Shown: in pieces, positions 36,786-45,070 of the stretch
Layout: every line of letters starts with the position of its first letter
Numbering within the stretch: position 1 is the stretch's first letter
NCBI GenBank assembly: GCA_050299175.1
Contig: JBNKVM010000010.1
Coordinates: forward strand, 77,614-141,613
Direction of reading: 5' to 3'
DNA from: JAPHTQ01 sp050299175
GTDB lineage: Bacteria > Pseudomonadota > Gammaproteobacteria > Thiohalomonadales > Thiohalomonadaceae
Length of the DNA stretch: 64,000 nucleotides
Notes under the pieces: generated by a model
Seen by the model: only the letters and a program-made list of their open reading frames with translations
The model's database searches: none
Told to the model about the DNA's origin: nothing
Made by a program: the position numbers and the translations under genes

Positions 36786-37463
36786 TCAACAGCAATCGCA
36801 CTCCAAATGTTCCGCAATACACTCCAACCGTTCCCATGCTTCGGTGAGTTCATATCCCTGTTCCTTGCGCTGCTCCAGCAAGGCGCGTGCATGCTCGTAG
36901 ATCCCCTGTAACTGCTCTGGCTCAAACAGCCACAGCACCGCTTCGAGTTCATCCTCATCAGCTTGCAGCAGGGTAGGTACCAGTTCATCAGAGGCGATCG
37001 GCGTATCAGGACGGATCAGGTCAGAAACCAAAGGGTATTCCAGCAGGCAGAAGTGTTTCTGCCGTGCCACCTCCTCCGACTCCAGTTCCACCCGCGCCTG
37101 CTGGTCATCGGCTACCGCCTGCCAGACTGCATTCATGACGATCTCGATCAGTTTGCGGATTGCCTGTTTGTGACTACCGCAACTGCCACCGAAACCGCTG
37201 CAACGGGTATAGAGCTGATCCAACCGTCCCCTCAGTTCCAGCACCGTTTCGCTGGGCGCATTAGCGGGCAGGTCGATGGCCTGCTGAATCACCTCCTGCA
37301 TATCGTTATGGAAGGTATTCAATTCGTGGCTATCAAGGCGACGCACCTCCAGGTAATCCTCCGCCCGATACTCGGCAGGGGGCACAGAGAACAGAGGATT
37401 ACCGTCACGGCGTCGTAGATGCCGCTCATGCATACCGTAGATAGAAACTGCTTCCTTCATCAT
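36786..37463 (-). CDS. hypothetical cysteine-containing cytoplasmic protein
   Basis: A 225-residue acidic, mostly helical protein without signal or membrane segments. Cysteines cluster in RCSGFGGSCGSHKQ near residue 92 and in the extreme C-terminus HLECDCC, which suggests metal or Fe-S binding, but no known motif is met. I do not recognise a family. It is convergent with the 121-residue membrane gene. Coding looks real by length and conserved-looking composition; function unknown. Confidence 0.7.
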   Translation of the reverse strand: MMKEAVSIYGMHERHLRRRDGNPLFSVPPAEYRAEDYLEVRRLDSHELNTFHNDMQEVIQQAIDLPANAPSETVLELRGRLDQLYTRCSGFGGSCGSHKQAIRKLIEIVMNAVWQAVADDQQARVELESEEVARQKHFCLLEYPLVSDLIRPDTPIASDELVPTLLQADEDELEAVLWLFEPEQLQGIYEHARALLEQRKEQGYELTEAWERLECIAEHLECDCC

Positions 37464-37551
37464 TCGCGTCGAGTATTTAGTCTGTTATGCAGCGCGCTGC
37501 TGTAATCGATATGGGGTCGCATTGGATGTGGTGCAACCGGCAGCACACAGT

Positions 37552-37580
37552 AAAAAAGGCCTCCAGAGAGGCCTTTCTGT
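37552..37580. terminator. terminator of the FliL-like gene
   Basis: Perfect 8-bp stem AAGGCCTC-CAGA-GAGGCCTT. On the minus strand the T-run (A-run at 37552-37557) directly follows it, 19 bases beyond the FliL-like stop. Confidence 0.88.
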
Positions 37581-37598
37581 TGTATCGCCGCGACAACG

Positions 37599-38015
37599 TT
37601 ACTGGATGACAAAATCGGTGAAATAGACAGCCTCCAGCCCCTTCTTCACCCCAGCCACCTCGGTCAGCACCCTGCGCACATCACCCAACGCCTGTTTGCG
37701 CACCTCCTCGCGCCCCTGCACACCACGCATGGTGTCGCCCGTCTGGTGCGATAGCAGCATGATCAACACATCCCGCAACGGCGGCTGATTGGCCTCGACA
37801 GCGGCAATCACTGCCGGGTCGTGGCTCATGAGCTGCACCGTGATCTGCATAAAGTGCATCCGCGGGCCTTCGTTGAGGTTAACCACAAAAGGTGGGTCCA
37901 TGGCGAAGTAGATTGCTTTCTTCGCCCCTTCGCCATCTGCCGCACCGACCTGCCATGACAGAACCAGCATCAGCAGGGCAAGTAGTGGTTTCAGGCTTTT
38001 CTGTAACACTATCAT
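37599..38015 (-). CDS. FliL-like protein with signal peptide
   Basis: A 138-residue protein matching the flagellar basal-body FliL family in its C-terminal half (FVVNLNEGPRMHFMQITVQL, and the end YFTDFVIQ). Unlike canonical FliL, the N-terminal hydrophobic stretch looks like a cleavable signal (LSWQVGAADGEG), so it may be periplasmic. No flagellar gene is nearby: it sits downstream of dapF-DUF484-xerC. A FliL paralogue with another role is likely. It carries its own terminator. Confidence 0.8.
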   Translation of the reverse strand: MIVLQKSLKPLLALLMLVLSWQVGAADGEGAKKAIYFAMDPPFVVNLNEGPRMHFMQITVQLMSHDPAVIAAVEANQPPLRDVLIMLLSHQTGDTMRGVQGREEVRKQALGDVRRVLTEVAGVKKGLEAVYFTDFVIQ

Positions 38016-38070
38016 CTATGTTCCTCTGCTCTCGTGCGCCGCCCATTTATAGGTGGTGACGAATGGTTTT

Positions 38071-38976
38071 TCAATCCTTGCGCCGATGCGCCCGTGGATG
38101 CGCCTGGTCGTAAACCTTGGCCAGATGCTGGAAGTCGAGGTGGGTGTAGACCTGGGTAGTAGCAATATCGGCGTGCCCCAGCAATTCCTGCACCGCCCGC
38201 AGATCACCGCTCGATTCCAGAATATGGCTGGCAAAGGAGTGGCGCAGCATGTGTGGATGCACCGAAGTGGTCAGGCCCTGCTTGATCGCCCACTGGCGCA
38301 AGCGCTGCTGTACGCTACGCGCTGACAGACGCTTCCCCTCTTTGCTGACGAACAGTGCCCGCTGCTCCGGCGAAGCAAAACAACCACGCTCCTTCAGCCA
38401 GACGGTCAGCGCCTCGATGGCCATTCGCCCGACCGGCACAACCCGGGTTTTGCTGCCCTTGCCGGTGACCCGCACAGTGGCATCACTACGATCGATGCTA
38501 TCCAGATCGAGGGCCAGCAACTCCGCCAGACGCAAACCCGAAGAGTAGAACAACTCCAGTATCGCCTTGTCGCGCAGCGCTAGGGGAGAATCGTCGTGGA
38601 TATCCAGCAGGCGTCCGGTCTGGTCCACATCCAGCGCCTTGGGTAGCCGCTTTTCTACTTTGGGTGCGGGAATACCAATTCCAGGATTACCACCCACCAC
38701 CTTTTCCCGCAGCAGGAAATTAAAAAAGCTGCGTAGTGCCGAAAGCTCCCGTTGCAGGGTACGTCCGCCCGCGCCTTTTCGATGTCGCCAGGCGACGAAA
38801 CCGCGCACGCCGTGGCTGTCCAGGGCCTGCCACTCGTCGATCGACATGGCGTCGCAATACTCCTGCAAACGGTTCAGGTCGCGGCTGTAGTTTTCCAGGG
38901 TATGGGGGGAGAGGCGCCGTTCGTGTTGCAGGTGCTGCAGGAAACGCTCCGGCCACTGTTGCGCCTGCGGCGTCAT
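38071..38976 (-). CDS. xerC: tyrosine recombinase XerC
   Basis: Site-specific recombinase that with XerD resolves chromosome dimers at dif. 301 residues. The N-terminal SAM-like domain is followed by the catalytic domain with the arginine in SSGLRLAELLAL, then HPHMLRHSFASHILES and the tyrosine in LGHADIATTQVYTHLD. Context dapF-DUF484-xerC is the conserved gammaproteobacterial one. Its ATG starts directly after the DUF484 stop. This is a core gene, not a phage integrase. Confidence 0.96.
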   Translation of the reverse strand: MTPQAQQWPERFLQHLQHERRLSPHTLENYSRDLNRLQEYCDAMSIDEWQALDSHGVRGFVAWRHRKGAGGRTLQRELSALRSFFNFLLREKVVGGNPGIGIPAPKVEKRLPKALDVDQTGRLLDIHDDSPLALRDKAILELFYSSGLRLAELLALDLDSIDRSDATVRVTGKGSKTRVVPVGRMAIEALTVWLKERGCFASPEQRALFVSKEGKRLSARSVQQRLRQWAIKQGLTTSVHPHMLRHSFASHILESSGDLRAVQELLGHADIATTQVYTHLDFQHLAKVYDQAHPRAHRRKD

Positions 38977-39672
38977 CTAGCGCTCCAGATGGGCGCTGAA
39001 AATGCGGTTCATCACCGCGCCAAGATGGCTGACGAAGACGGTTCCCATGTCGGGATGATAGCGCTTGGAATCGACACTGCCGATACCGAGCAGGCCGATG
39101 CAACTGCTGCGCTCCCCGGCACAGAGCGGCACCACGACAGCCGAGGCGATCTCGTCGGCCTTTTTACCGAACAGCAATGCCCGCTGTTCGTCGTTGAAAT
39201 GACCGCAGGCGGGATGGCGTGAATCGAGGATACGTTGAAAGGTTTTCAGGCGATGGTCGTTACGCGCCACACTCTCATCCCGTCCCGGGAAGTCGAACAA
39301 CACCAGTTCCACCGCGTCGGCATGGAAATCAGCCTGCAACGCATCGCGGATATATTCGATAGCCTGATCCAGATCTTCGCTGTCGATCAGGTTGAGAATG
39401 AGCACCTGAAACCGCTGCAGCAGTTGTTCGTTAGCCTTGGCCGCCACGGTCAGTTGCTGCAACTGCTGCTTGAGATCGTATTTCTGCTCGCGGATAAGAC
39501 CCACCTGGCGTTCGATCAATGAAACGGCCTTACCCGTATCGGGATGAGGAATAGTAAGCTCCTGTAGCAACGCTTCATGGCGGATAAAGAAATCGGGATG
39601 TCTGCGTAGGTACTCTGCCACCTCTCGCTCACCGATACTCTCCGCTACGTTACTCCCGATCTGCTCAGTCAT
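38977..39672 (-). CDS. DUF484 family GAF-like protein
   Basis: A 231-residue cytoplasmic protein with an N-terminal region VAEYLRRHPDFFIRHEALLQ and a GAF-like fold in the rest. Its role is unknown; it has conserved linkage between dapF and xerC. It overlaps dapF by four bases and abuts xerC, so all three are translationally coupled. Confidence 0.93.
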   Translation of the reverse strand: MTEQIGSNVAESIGEREVAEYLRRHPDFFIRHEALLQELTIPHPDTGKAVSLIERQVGLIREQKYDLKQQLQQLTVAAKANEQLLQRFQVLILNLIDSEDLDQAIEYIRDALQADFHADAVELVLFDFPGRDESVARNDHRLKTFQRILDSRHPACGHFNDEQRALLFGKKADEIASAVVVPLCAGERSSCIGLLGIGSVDSKRYHPDMGTVFVSHLGAVMNRIFSAHLER

Positions 39673-40499
39673 AAGTTAATTTCCCCTTCAAATACCGTCT
39701 CCGCCGGACCAATCATCCACAGCGATTCGCCTTCACCGGCCCAACGAATGGTCAGGTCGCCACCACGCAAACTGACCGTGACTTCATCGTCAAGCAACCC
39801 CCAACTCCTGCCCACCGCCACCGCAGCGCAGGCACCCGTGCCGCAGGCCAGCGTCTCACCAACGCCACGTTCATAGACACGTACCCGAATATGGTTTCGA
39901 TCCATCACCTGCATGAATCCGGCGTTAACCCGTTCCGGGAACATGCTATGCGACTCCAGCAGCGGCCCCAACCGCTCCACTGGCGCACTCTCGACATTTT
40001 CCACGGGAACCACCACATGAGGGTTGCCCATGGAGACCCCCCCCACATTCAGAGTCTCGTCATTAACCAGCAATTCGTAACGCTCCCGCCGCTTCACCGC
40101 GGCAAAGGGCAGCGCTGCTGGCTCGAAATTGGGTATCCCCATATCGACCCGCACCTGACCATCGGCCTCGACATTCAGGACAATGATCCCGGAGGCAGTC
40201 TCCACCACGATACGATCCTGATCGCTCAGCCCCTTGTCACGGACGAAGCGGGCAAAGCAGCGCGCGCCATTGCCACACTGCTGCACCTCACCGCCATCGG
40301 CGTTGAAGATACGGTAGCGAAAATCGACCCCGGACTGTTGTGCACGCTCCACCAGCAGGAGTTGATCACAGCCGACGCCAAAATGGCGGTCGGCGATAAA
40401 ACGAACCTGCTCAGTGGTGAGGGAGACGGACTGGGAGATGGCATCGAATACCACGAAGTCGTTACCCAGGCCGTGCATTTTGGTGAAATTCAATGACAT
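39669..40499 (-). CDS. dapF: diaminopimelate epimerase
   Basis: Interconverts LL- and meso-diaminopimelate, supplying LysA and peptidoglycan synthesis. 276 residues. The GLGNDFVVFD start and the two catalytic cysteines, in GNGARCFARF and ACGTGACAAVAV, are visible. It lies first in the operon dapF-DUF484-xerC and makes the substrate used by LysA, encoded 36 kb away. Confidence 0.97.
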   Translation of the reverse strand: MSLNFTKMHGLGNDFVVFDAISQSVSLTTEQVRFIADRHFGVGCDQLLLVERAQQSGVDFRYRIFNADGGEVQQCGNGARCFARFVRDKGLSDQDRIVVETASGIIVLNVEADGQVRVDMGIPNFEPAALPFAAVKRRERYELLVNDETLNVGGVSMGNPHVVVPVENVESAPVERLGPLLESHSMFPERVNAGFMQVMDRNHIRVRVYERGVGETLACGTGACAAVAVGRSWGLLDDEVTVSLRGGDLTIRWAGEGESLWMIGPAETVFEGEINL

Positions 40500-40563
40500 C
40501 TCAGAAGCTTACAGTGAAGCTAACGGCTTGAAAAGCGCCCCGCGACAAGATTCACCAGCGCAA

Positions 40564-40588
40564 TAAAAAAGGCCCTTTGCGGGGCCTC
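40564..40588 (-). terminator. terminator of the 60-residue secreted protein gene
   Basis: AGGCCC-6-GGGCCT stem with an adjacent A-run at 40564-40570, giving a T-run on the minus strand, 30 bases after the small gene. Confidence 0.8.
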
Positions 40589-40617
40589 TCGTGCACAGCG
40601 TAAGACGGCGCTACGAA

Positions 40618-40800
40618 TTACTCCGCACTCATCAGGGCGTCGACACACTCTTTGATGTAATCGCCCATCTCGTCTGCGCTGACGCCATCATCAGCAGCCT
40701 GCGCCTTGCATTCTGTCTCCGCCTCTTCTTTGGTCATGGCCTGAACGGTGACGCTGCCCAGCATGAGCGCGGCAAGAAGAAGATAAATGAATTTTTTCAT
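40618..40800 (-). CDS. small secreted protein with two cysteines, unknown
   Basis: A 60-residue protein. The N-terminus MKKFIYLLLAALMLGSVTVQ followed by AMT is a good signal peptide, leaving a mature peptide of about 39 residues, acidic, with two cysteines 18 residues apart that could form a disulfide. It is preceded by AGGGA and followed by a terminator, so it looks like a real short gene. I do not recognise it; divergent from hdfR. Confidence 0.72.
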   Translation of the reverse strand: MKKFIYLLLAALMLGSVTVQAMTKEEAETECKAQAADDGVSADEMGDYIKECVDALMSAE

Positions 40801-40931
40801 TGCAATGGTCCCTACTTGTTTTGTCGATATCGGCCCGCACGAATCCTCGTGAACAGGTACGCACAGTTGTAATCTGCCGATTGTCGACTGACCAACGAAA
40901 TGTCATTATCGTCACCACAAAAATCGATTAT

Positions 40932-41074
40932 GGAAGCCATCTCAAAATTAGGGCTCGTGCCCGGAGACAAGGCGCAAAGCCTGCGAGGAGCGGAGTTTAC
41001 CGGTAGTAAATGAGCACCGGAGCAGGCTTTGCAACACAGGATCAGGGTACGAGAACAATTTTGAGGTAGCTTCC
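40932..41074. repeat. 143-bp imperfect palindrome, MITE/REP-like element
   Basis: The two outer arms are inverted copies: GGAAGCCATCTCAAAATT at the left and its near-complement ending GAGGTAGCTTCC at the right. Inside, GCAAAGCCTGC at 40974 region is matched by GCAGGCTTTGC about 35 bp on, and the centre carries TTTACCGGTAGTAAA. It ends six bases before the ATG of the LysR gene. No transposase is present, so a non-autonomous element is the best reading. No second copy was found in this window. Confidence 0.7.
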
Positions 41075-41080
41075 AACCGC

Positions 41081-41923
41081 ATGGACATATCGTTTCTCAG
41101 AACCTTCCTTGAAGTCAGTCGGCGACGCCATTTCGGTAAGGCGGCGGAAGCGCTTTGCCTGACCCAGTCAGCGGTAAGTGCCCGGATCAAACTGCTGGAA
41201 AGTTCCCTCGGCGTTACCCTGTTTACCCGCAATCGCAACGACATCCAGCTCACTCCGGCGGGCCAGCGCCTGCAGAAACACGCCCGCACTATCGTCGATG
41301 GCTGGGAGCAGGCGCGACAGAGTATCGCCCTCGACGATGAGTTCAGTCAGAGCCTGGTAGTGGGATCGCTGGGGGATATCTGGTCGATGCAGTTGCTGGA
41401 ATGGGCAATGCGCTTACGTGTGGCACAGCCGGAAATTGCTTTGCTACTGGAAAGCTATAGTCACGACACCCTGCTACAGCGCCTGGAAAGCGGTCTTATC
41501 GATCTCGCCTTTCTCTTCGATCCACCACAATCCCCCGGCTATGTCATTCGCGAAACGGCGGCCCATGAACTGATTTTGCTCAGCAACGAGGAAAACATTT
41601 CCACCGAAGCAGCACTGTGCCACAACCATGTCATGGTCGACTGGGGTAGTTCGTTCTCCCTGGCACTGGCAGCCCAACTGCCCAATACACCGACCCCGTC
41701 GCTACGCACCAACCAGGGCCGCCTGGCGCTGGAAATGTTGCTTAACCAGGGCGGCAGCGCCTGGCTGCCCTACGCGATGGCCCACGATGCGCTGGAGAGC
41801 GGCCAACTGCATCGAGTCGCCGATGCGCCACGCATGGAGCGTATTGTCTACGCCGCCTATCGCCCCGATGCCCAACGTGAAGAGACCATTCGCCAGGCTC
41901 TGGAACTCCACAGTACGAATTAA
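41081..41923 (+). CDS. hdfR: LysR-family regulator, HdfR type
   Basis: A 280-residue LysR transcription factor. The N-terminal winged helix-turn-helix (FLEVSRRRHFGKAAEALCLT then QSAVSARIKLLE) closely resembles E. coli HdfR, a regulator of flagellar and other genes; the rest is a periplasmic-binding-like effector domain. It is convergent with oxyR, overlapping it by four bases. Its start lies next to the palindromic element, whose right arm supplies the only GAGG, 17 bases upstream, an unusual spacing. Confidence 0.82.
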   Translation: MDISFLRTFLEVSRRRHFGKAAEALCLTQSAVSARIKLLESSLGVTLFTRNRNDIQLTPAGQRLQKHARTIVDGWEQARQSIALDDEFSQSLVVGSLGDIWSMQLLEWAMRLRVAQPEIALLLESYSHDTLLQRLESGLIDLAFLFDPPQSPGYVIRETAAHELILLSNEENISTEAALCHNHVMVDWGSSFSLALAAQLPNTPTPSLRTNQGRLALEMLLNQGGSAWLPYAMAHDALESGQLHRVADAPRMERIVYAAYRPDAQREETIRQALELHSTN

Positions 41924-42831
41924 ATCCCGCCAGCCTGGGCAGCCATCTCCCGTATCGTCCGTCCCAACGATTTGAAAGCCGGTTCACGGTAACTCCCCCG
42001 CCGCCACAACATGCCGATACGCCGCCCGGGCGGCGGCGTGACAAACGGGCGGTACTGCACCGCGTCTTCCTGGCCGCGTCGTTGCGGCACCGCCAGCTGC
42101 GGCATCAGAGTAATCCCCATCCCCTCGCCAACCATGTGGCGCAGGGTTTCCAGACTGGTGGCATGAAAGCCGCCATACTCGGTCGCCCCGGCACTGAAAC
42201 AGACATCCAGCGCGTGTTCACGCAGGCAGTGTCCCTCCTCCAGCAGCATCAGTTCCCGTTTGTCTATATCGCCCAGATGCACTTCCTGCTGCTTTGCCAG
42301 GGCATCGCCTTTAGGCAGTGCCAGCCAGAACGGCTCACGAAACAGCTCCTCCCCGGTGAACTCCTGATCGCCAGATACGGGCAAAGCCAGGATCACCAGG
42401 TCCAGTTCAGCCCGTTTCAGCCGCTCCAGCAGCACCGCTGTCTGCTGCTCATGCAGCCACAACTTCAGTTTGGGAAAGGCATCTTTCAGGGTCGGCATGA
42501 TCAGTGGCAAAAGATAGGGCGCCACGGTAGGGATCAGCCCCACCTGTAGTGAGCCAGCCATCGGATCGTGGAAGGTGGCGGCGATATGCTCCACCTCCCG
42601 CGCCTCGGCCAGCGCCAGACGAGCTTGATCTGCCACTGCACGACCCACGTCGGTCATCGTCACCTGACGGGTTGTGCGCTCGATCAACTGCACTCCCAGA
42701 CGCTCCTCCAGTTTCTTCAACTGGCCGCTGAGAGTCGGCTGGCTGACGAAGCAGCGCTCTGCGGCGCGGCGGAAGTTCTGCTCTTCGTCCACCGCCACCA
42801 GATACTCCAGATCGCGCAAGTTAATCGGCAT
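41920..42831 (-). CDS. oxyR: peroxide-sensing regulator OxyR
   Basis: A 303-residue LysR protein. The helix-turn-helix NFRRAAERCFVSQPTLSGQL, and the two redox cysteines nine residues apart in EEGHCLREHALDVC (equivalent to C199 and C208 of E. coli), are both present, as are ATSLETLRHMVGEG and GITLMPQLAVP. Peroxide oxidises the pair to a disulfide and switches DNA binding. It is divergent from the peroxiredoxin hybrid gene with an OxyR-type site between them. Confidence 0.95.
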   Translation of the reverse strand: MPINLRDLEYLVAVDEEQNFRRAAERCFVSQPTLSGQLKKLEERLGVQLIERTTRQVTMTDVGRAVADQARLALAEAREVEHIAATFHDPMAGSLQVGLIPTVAPYLLPLIMPTLKDAFPKLKLWLHEQQTAVLLERLKRAELDLVILALPVSGDQEFTGEELFREPFWLALPKGDALAKQQEVHLGDIDKRELMLLEEGHCLREHALDVCFSAGATEYGGFHATSLETLRHMVGEGMGITLMPQLAVPQRRGQEDAVQYRPFVTPPPGRRIGMLWRRGSYREPAFKSLGRTIREMAAQAGGI

Positions 42832-42848
42832 GGCATCCCCGCTGATAT

Positions 42849-42885
42849 ATCGTTTATACCTATCAATATAATCGAAACAAACGAT
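42849..42885. promoter_or_regulatory. OxyR binding site
   Basis: Two half-sites separated by seven bases match the OxyR consensus ATAGnTnnnAnCTAT-N7-ATAGnTnnnAnCTAT: ATCGTTTATACCTAT (9 of 10 fixed bases) and ATCGAAACAAACGAT (7 of 10). It sits between oxyR and the hybrid peroxiredoxin and can serve autoregulation and activation. Confidence 0.72.
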
Positions 42886-42966
42886 TTCATCTATCTGCTA
42901 GAGTTGCCCATACTGCACTCGTGTTCAGACGGCGACAGCCAACTTCCCCCATAAGGAGCAAATGCG

Positions 42967-43710
42967 ATGTTACAGAGTAAAGAAGGACAGAAAGTACCGA
43001 GTGTCGTCTTCCGCACCCGCGCCGATGGCGAGTGGGTCGATGTGAAGAGCGATGACATTTTCAACGGCCGCACTGTGGTGGTCTTTTCACTGCCGGGAGC
43101 ATTTACCCCCACCTGCTCCTCCACTCACCTGCCGCGCTATAACGAGCTGGCAGAGGTGTTCAAGGCCAACGGTGTCGACGAGATCGTCTGCCTCTCGGTC
43201 AACGATGCCTTTGTCATGAATGCCTGGAAGGAAGATCAGGAAGCGGAGAACGTCACCCTGATCCCGGACGGTAACGGTGAATTCACCGAAGGTATGGGCA
43301 TGCTGGTGGACAAGGCCGACCTCGGTTTTGGCAAGCGTTCCTGGCGCTACTCGATGCTGGTGAAGGACGGCGTGGTAGTGAAGCAGTTCATCGAGCCGGA
43401 ATTACCGGGCGACCCCTTTGAGGTCTCCGATGCCGACACCATGCTCGACTACATCAACCCCAAAGCGCAAAAGCCGGTACCGGTTAGCATCATCACCAAG
43501 CCTGGTTGCCCCTACTGCGCCAAGGCGAAGGAGATGTTGCAGAAGAACGGCATGGCCTACGAGGAGATCTCACTCGGTCACGACGCCACGCTGCGTTCGC
43601 TGCGCGCCATCACCGGCCACGACACCGTACCGCAGGTCTTCATCGACGGCCAGCACATCGGTGGTTCGGATGATCTGGAGAAATACCTGGCCCAGGCCAG
43701 CGCGGCGTAA
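42967..43710 (+). CDS. peroxiredoxin-glutaredoxin hybrid (Prx5-Grx)
   Basis: A 247-residue fusion: peroxiredoxin 5-like N-terminal domain (about 1-165) with the peroxidatic cysteine in PGAFTPTCSSTHLP and a C-terminal glutaredoxin (about 170-247) with CPYC and the TVPQVF loop. The glutaredoxin regenerates the peroxiredoxin with glutathione, as known from Haemophilus. It reduces hydrogen and alkyl peroxides in the cytoplasm. Divergent from oxyR with an OxyR site between, so it should be peroxide-induced. Confidence 0.95.
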   Translation: MLQSKEGQKVPSVVFRTRADGEWVDVKSDDIFNGRTVVVFSLPGAFTPTCSSTHLPRYNELAEVFKANGVDEIVCLSVNDAFVMNAWKEDQEAENVTLIPDGNGEFTEGMGMLVDKADLGFGKRSWRYSMLVKDGVVVKQFIEPELPGDPFEVSDADTMLDYINPKAQKPVPVSIITKPGCPYCAKAKEMLQKNGMAYEEISLGHDATLRSLRAITGHDTVPQVFIDGQHIGGSDDLEKYLAQASAA

Positions 43711-43737
43711 CGCTGCGGACTCTCCCCGTACCCTGGA

Positions 43738-44160
43738 TCAGGGTGCGGAGATTAATTTCAGGTAATCGCGATAGATACAGCGGTCCATGATCACGGTGAT
43801 ACCCGCTGCCTGCGCTTTCTTTGCGGCGGCTTCATTGATCACACCGTCCTGTAGCCAGATCGCCTCGATGCCCAGTTCGATACAGGCATCGACGATGGGA
43901 CCGACATGTTCCGATGCACGGAACACATCGACCAGATCCGGTGTCTCTGGAAGGGCATACAGATCGGGATAGGCCTGTTCACCGAGCAGTTCGTCCACTG
44001 CCGGACGAACAGGAATGATGCGATAGCCGAAGCTCTGCATCGCCTCAGCAACGCAGTAACTGGGCCGCGACGGCTTGGGTGACAAGCCGACCACGGCAAT
44101 GGAGTGAACCGAGCGCAACAGTTTAACGATCGCCTCTGAATTGGGATTAACAAATGCCAT
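43738..44160 (-). CDS. CoA-binding domain protein (YccU type)
   Basis: A 140-residue Rossmann-fold protein of the succinyl-CoA-synthetase-like CoA-binding family. The nucleotide loop is IAVVGLSPKPSRPSYCVAE and the conserved end is IWLQDGVINEAAAKKA. It binds CoA or a related cofactor; enzymatic activity is unknown. The frame extends 63 codons upstream into the ferritin region on the other strand, but MAFVNPNSEAI is where similarity starts. No strong ribosome site visible. Confidence 0.9.
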   Translation of the reverse strand: MAFVNPNSEAIVKLLRSVHSIAVVGLSPKPSRPSYCVAEAMQSFGYRIIPVRPAVDELLGEQAYPDLYALPETPDLVDVFRASEHVGPIVDACIELGIEAIWLQDGVINEAAAKKAQAAGITVIMDRCIYRDYLKLISAP

Positions 44161-44308
44161 AGGATGATTCCGTGACGGTTTTGTCCAGCATATCGGTTCC
44201 GCCGCGCAAGGGAAATATTCACACCGACTGGAAATATCGCCATCATGCACTGATATTTCTGCAGAGAAACACACATCGACCGACAGGTCGTGGCTCAAGG
44301 AGAATGCA

Positions 44309-44728
44309 ATGCCAATCTCAAGAGAAAAACTCATCGAAGAACTGAACAAGGACCTGGAGTGGGAATATGCCGCTGCCGTTCAATACATACAGCACGCCTC
44401 CATGATCACGGGGCCGCAATATGAAGGCATCAAAAAGGAGTTGCTGATCCACGCCGACGAAGAAATGATGCACGCGAAAAGTGTGTCTGAGCAGATCACC
44501 TTCCTCGGCGGCGTTCCGACCATCGACGTGGAAAAACGGGAAATATCCGAAGATGCCAAGACCATGCTGACCCAGGATCTGTGGGGGGAAGACAATGCCA
44601 TTACCCGCTACAAGGAGCGTATTCGTCAGGCCGAAGAAATGCAGGAATATGGTCTGCGTCGGGTGCTGGAAGATATCCTGATCCAAGAAGAGGAACACAA
44701 GCGCGACCTGCAGGACGCGCTGGGTTAA
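44309..44728 (+). CDS. ferritin-like diiron protein (bacterioferritin-like)
   Basis: A 139-residue four-helix bundle. Diiron ligands are placed as in ferritins: Glu19 in LEWEYAAAVQY, the E-x2-H of ADEEMMHA (Glu52, His55), and a C-terminal E-x2-H in LIQEEEHKRDL. It probably stores or detoxifies iron; haem-binding Met of true bacterioferritin is not evident. A strong AAGGAG lies before the ATG. It is divergent from the CoA-binding gene and fits the oxidative-stress context. Confidence 0.85.
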   Translation: MPISREKLIEELNKDLEWEYAAAVQYIQHASMITGPQYEGIKKELLIHADEEMMHAKSVSEQITFLGGVPTIDVEKREISEDAKTMLTQDLWGEDNAITRYKERIRQAEEMQEYGLRRVLEDILIQEEEHKRDLQDALG

Positions 44729-44738
44729 AAACGGTGTC

Positions 44739-44763
44739 TGCTCGCTTCATGGATGAAGGAGCA
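44739..44763. terminator. hairpin after the ferritin-like gene
   Basis: TGCTC-(g)-CTTCAT then ATGAAGGAGCA: an 11-bp stem with one bulged base, 11 bases after the stop. No T-run follows, so it may stabilise the transcript rather than terminate it. Confidence 0.45.
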
Positions 44764-45070
44764 CCCCTGTTTCACCTGTTCCCTGAGCAGGTAGATCAAA
44801 TACAGTGATCGCAAAGCGACAAAGTGACTCCCTACCGAAACATTCTTCCGTCTTACGACTCCTGTGCAAACAGTCAGCAACGGCAGACAACAGAAATGTG
44901 GCCACACAGAAACTGACTGTTGCTGCAAAACACCTACTTCCGCCTGACACTTTGCGTGGTTAAGCCAAGTGTGCAATATGCACAAAATTAAGCATAGCGT
45001 ACCTTCACGCAGAACCGACGACCGTCTACCCTGTCCTATACACGAGCAAAACAAAAAGGGGAAAACCGTC
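44764..45070. other. structured intergenic region without a gene
   Basis: No convincing gene. It has nested inverted repeats: ACAGTCAG (44870-44877) with CTGACTGT (44913-44920) enclosing the palindrome TGTGGCCACA (44897-44906), and a separate TGTGCA-ATA-TGCACA (44970-44984). These could form an RNA or serve as operators for the small gene downstream. Confidence 0.45.

Noticed and set aside
38071..38976. Phage or island integrase
   Set aside because: The tyrosine recombinase is in the conserved dapF-DUF484-xerC operon and is the core XerC.
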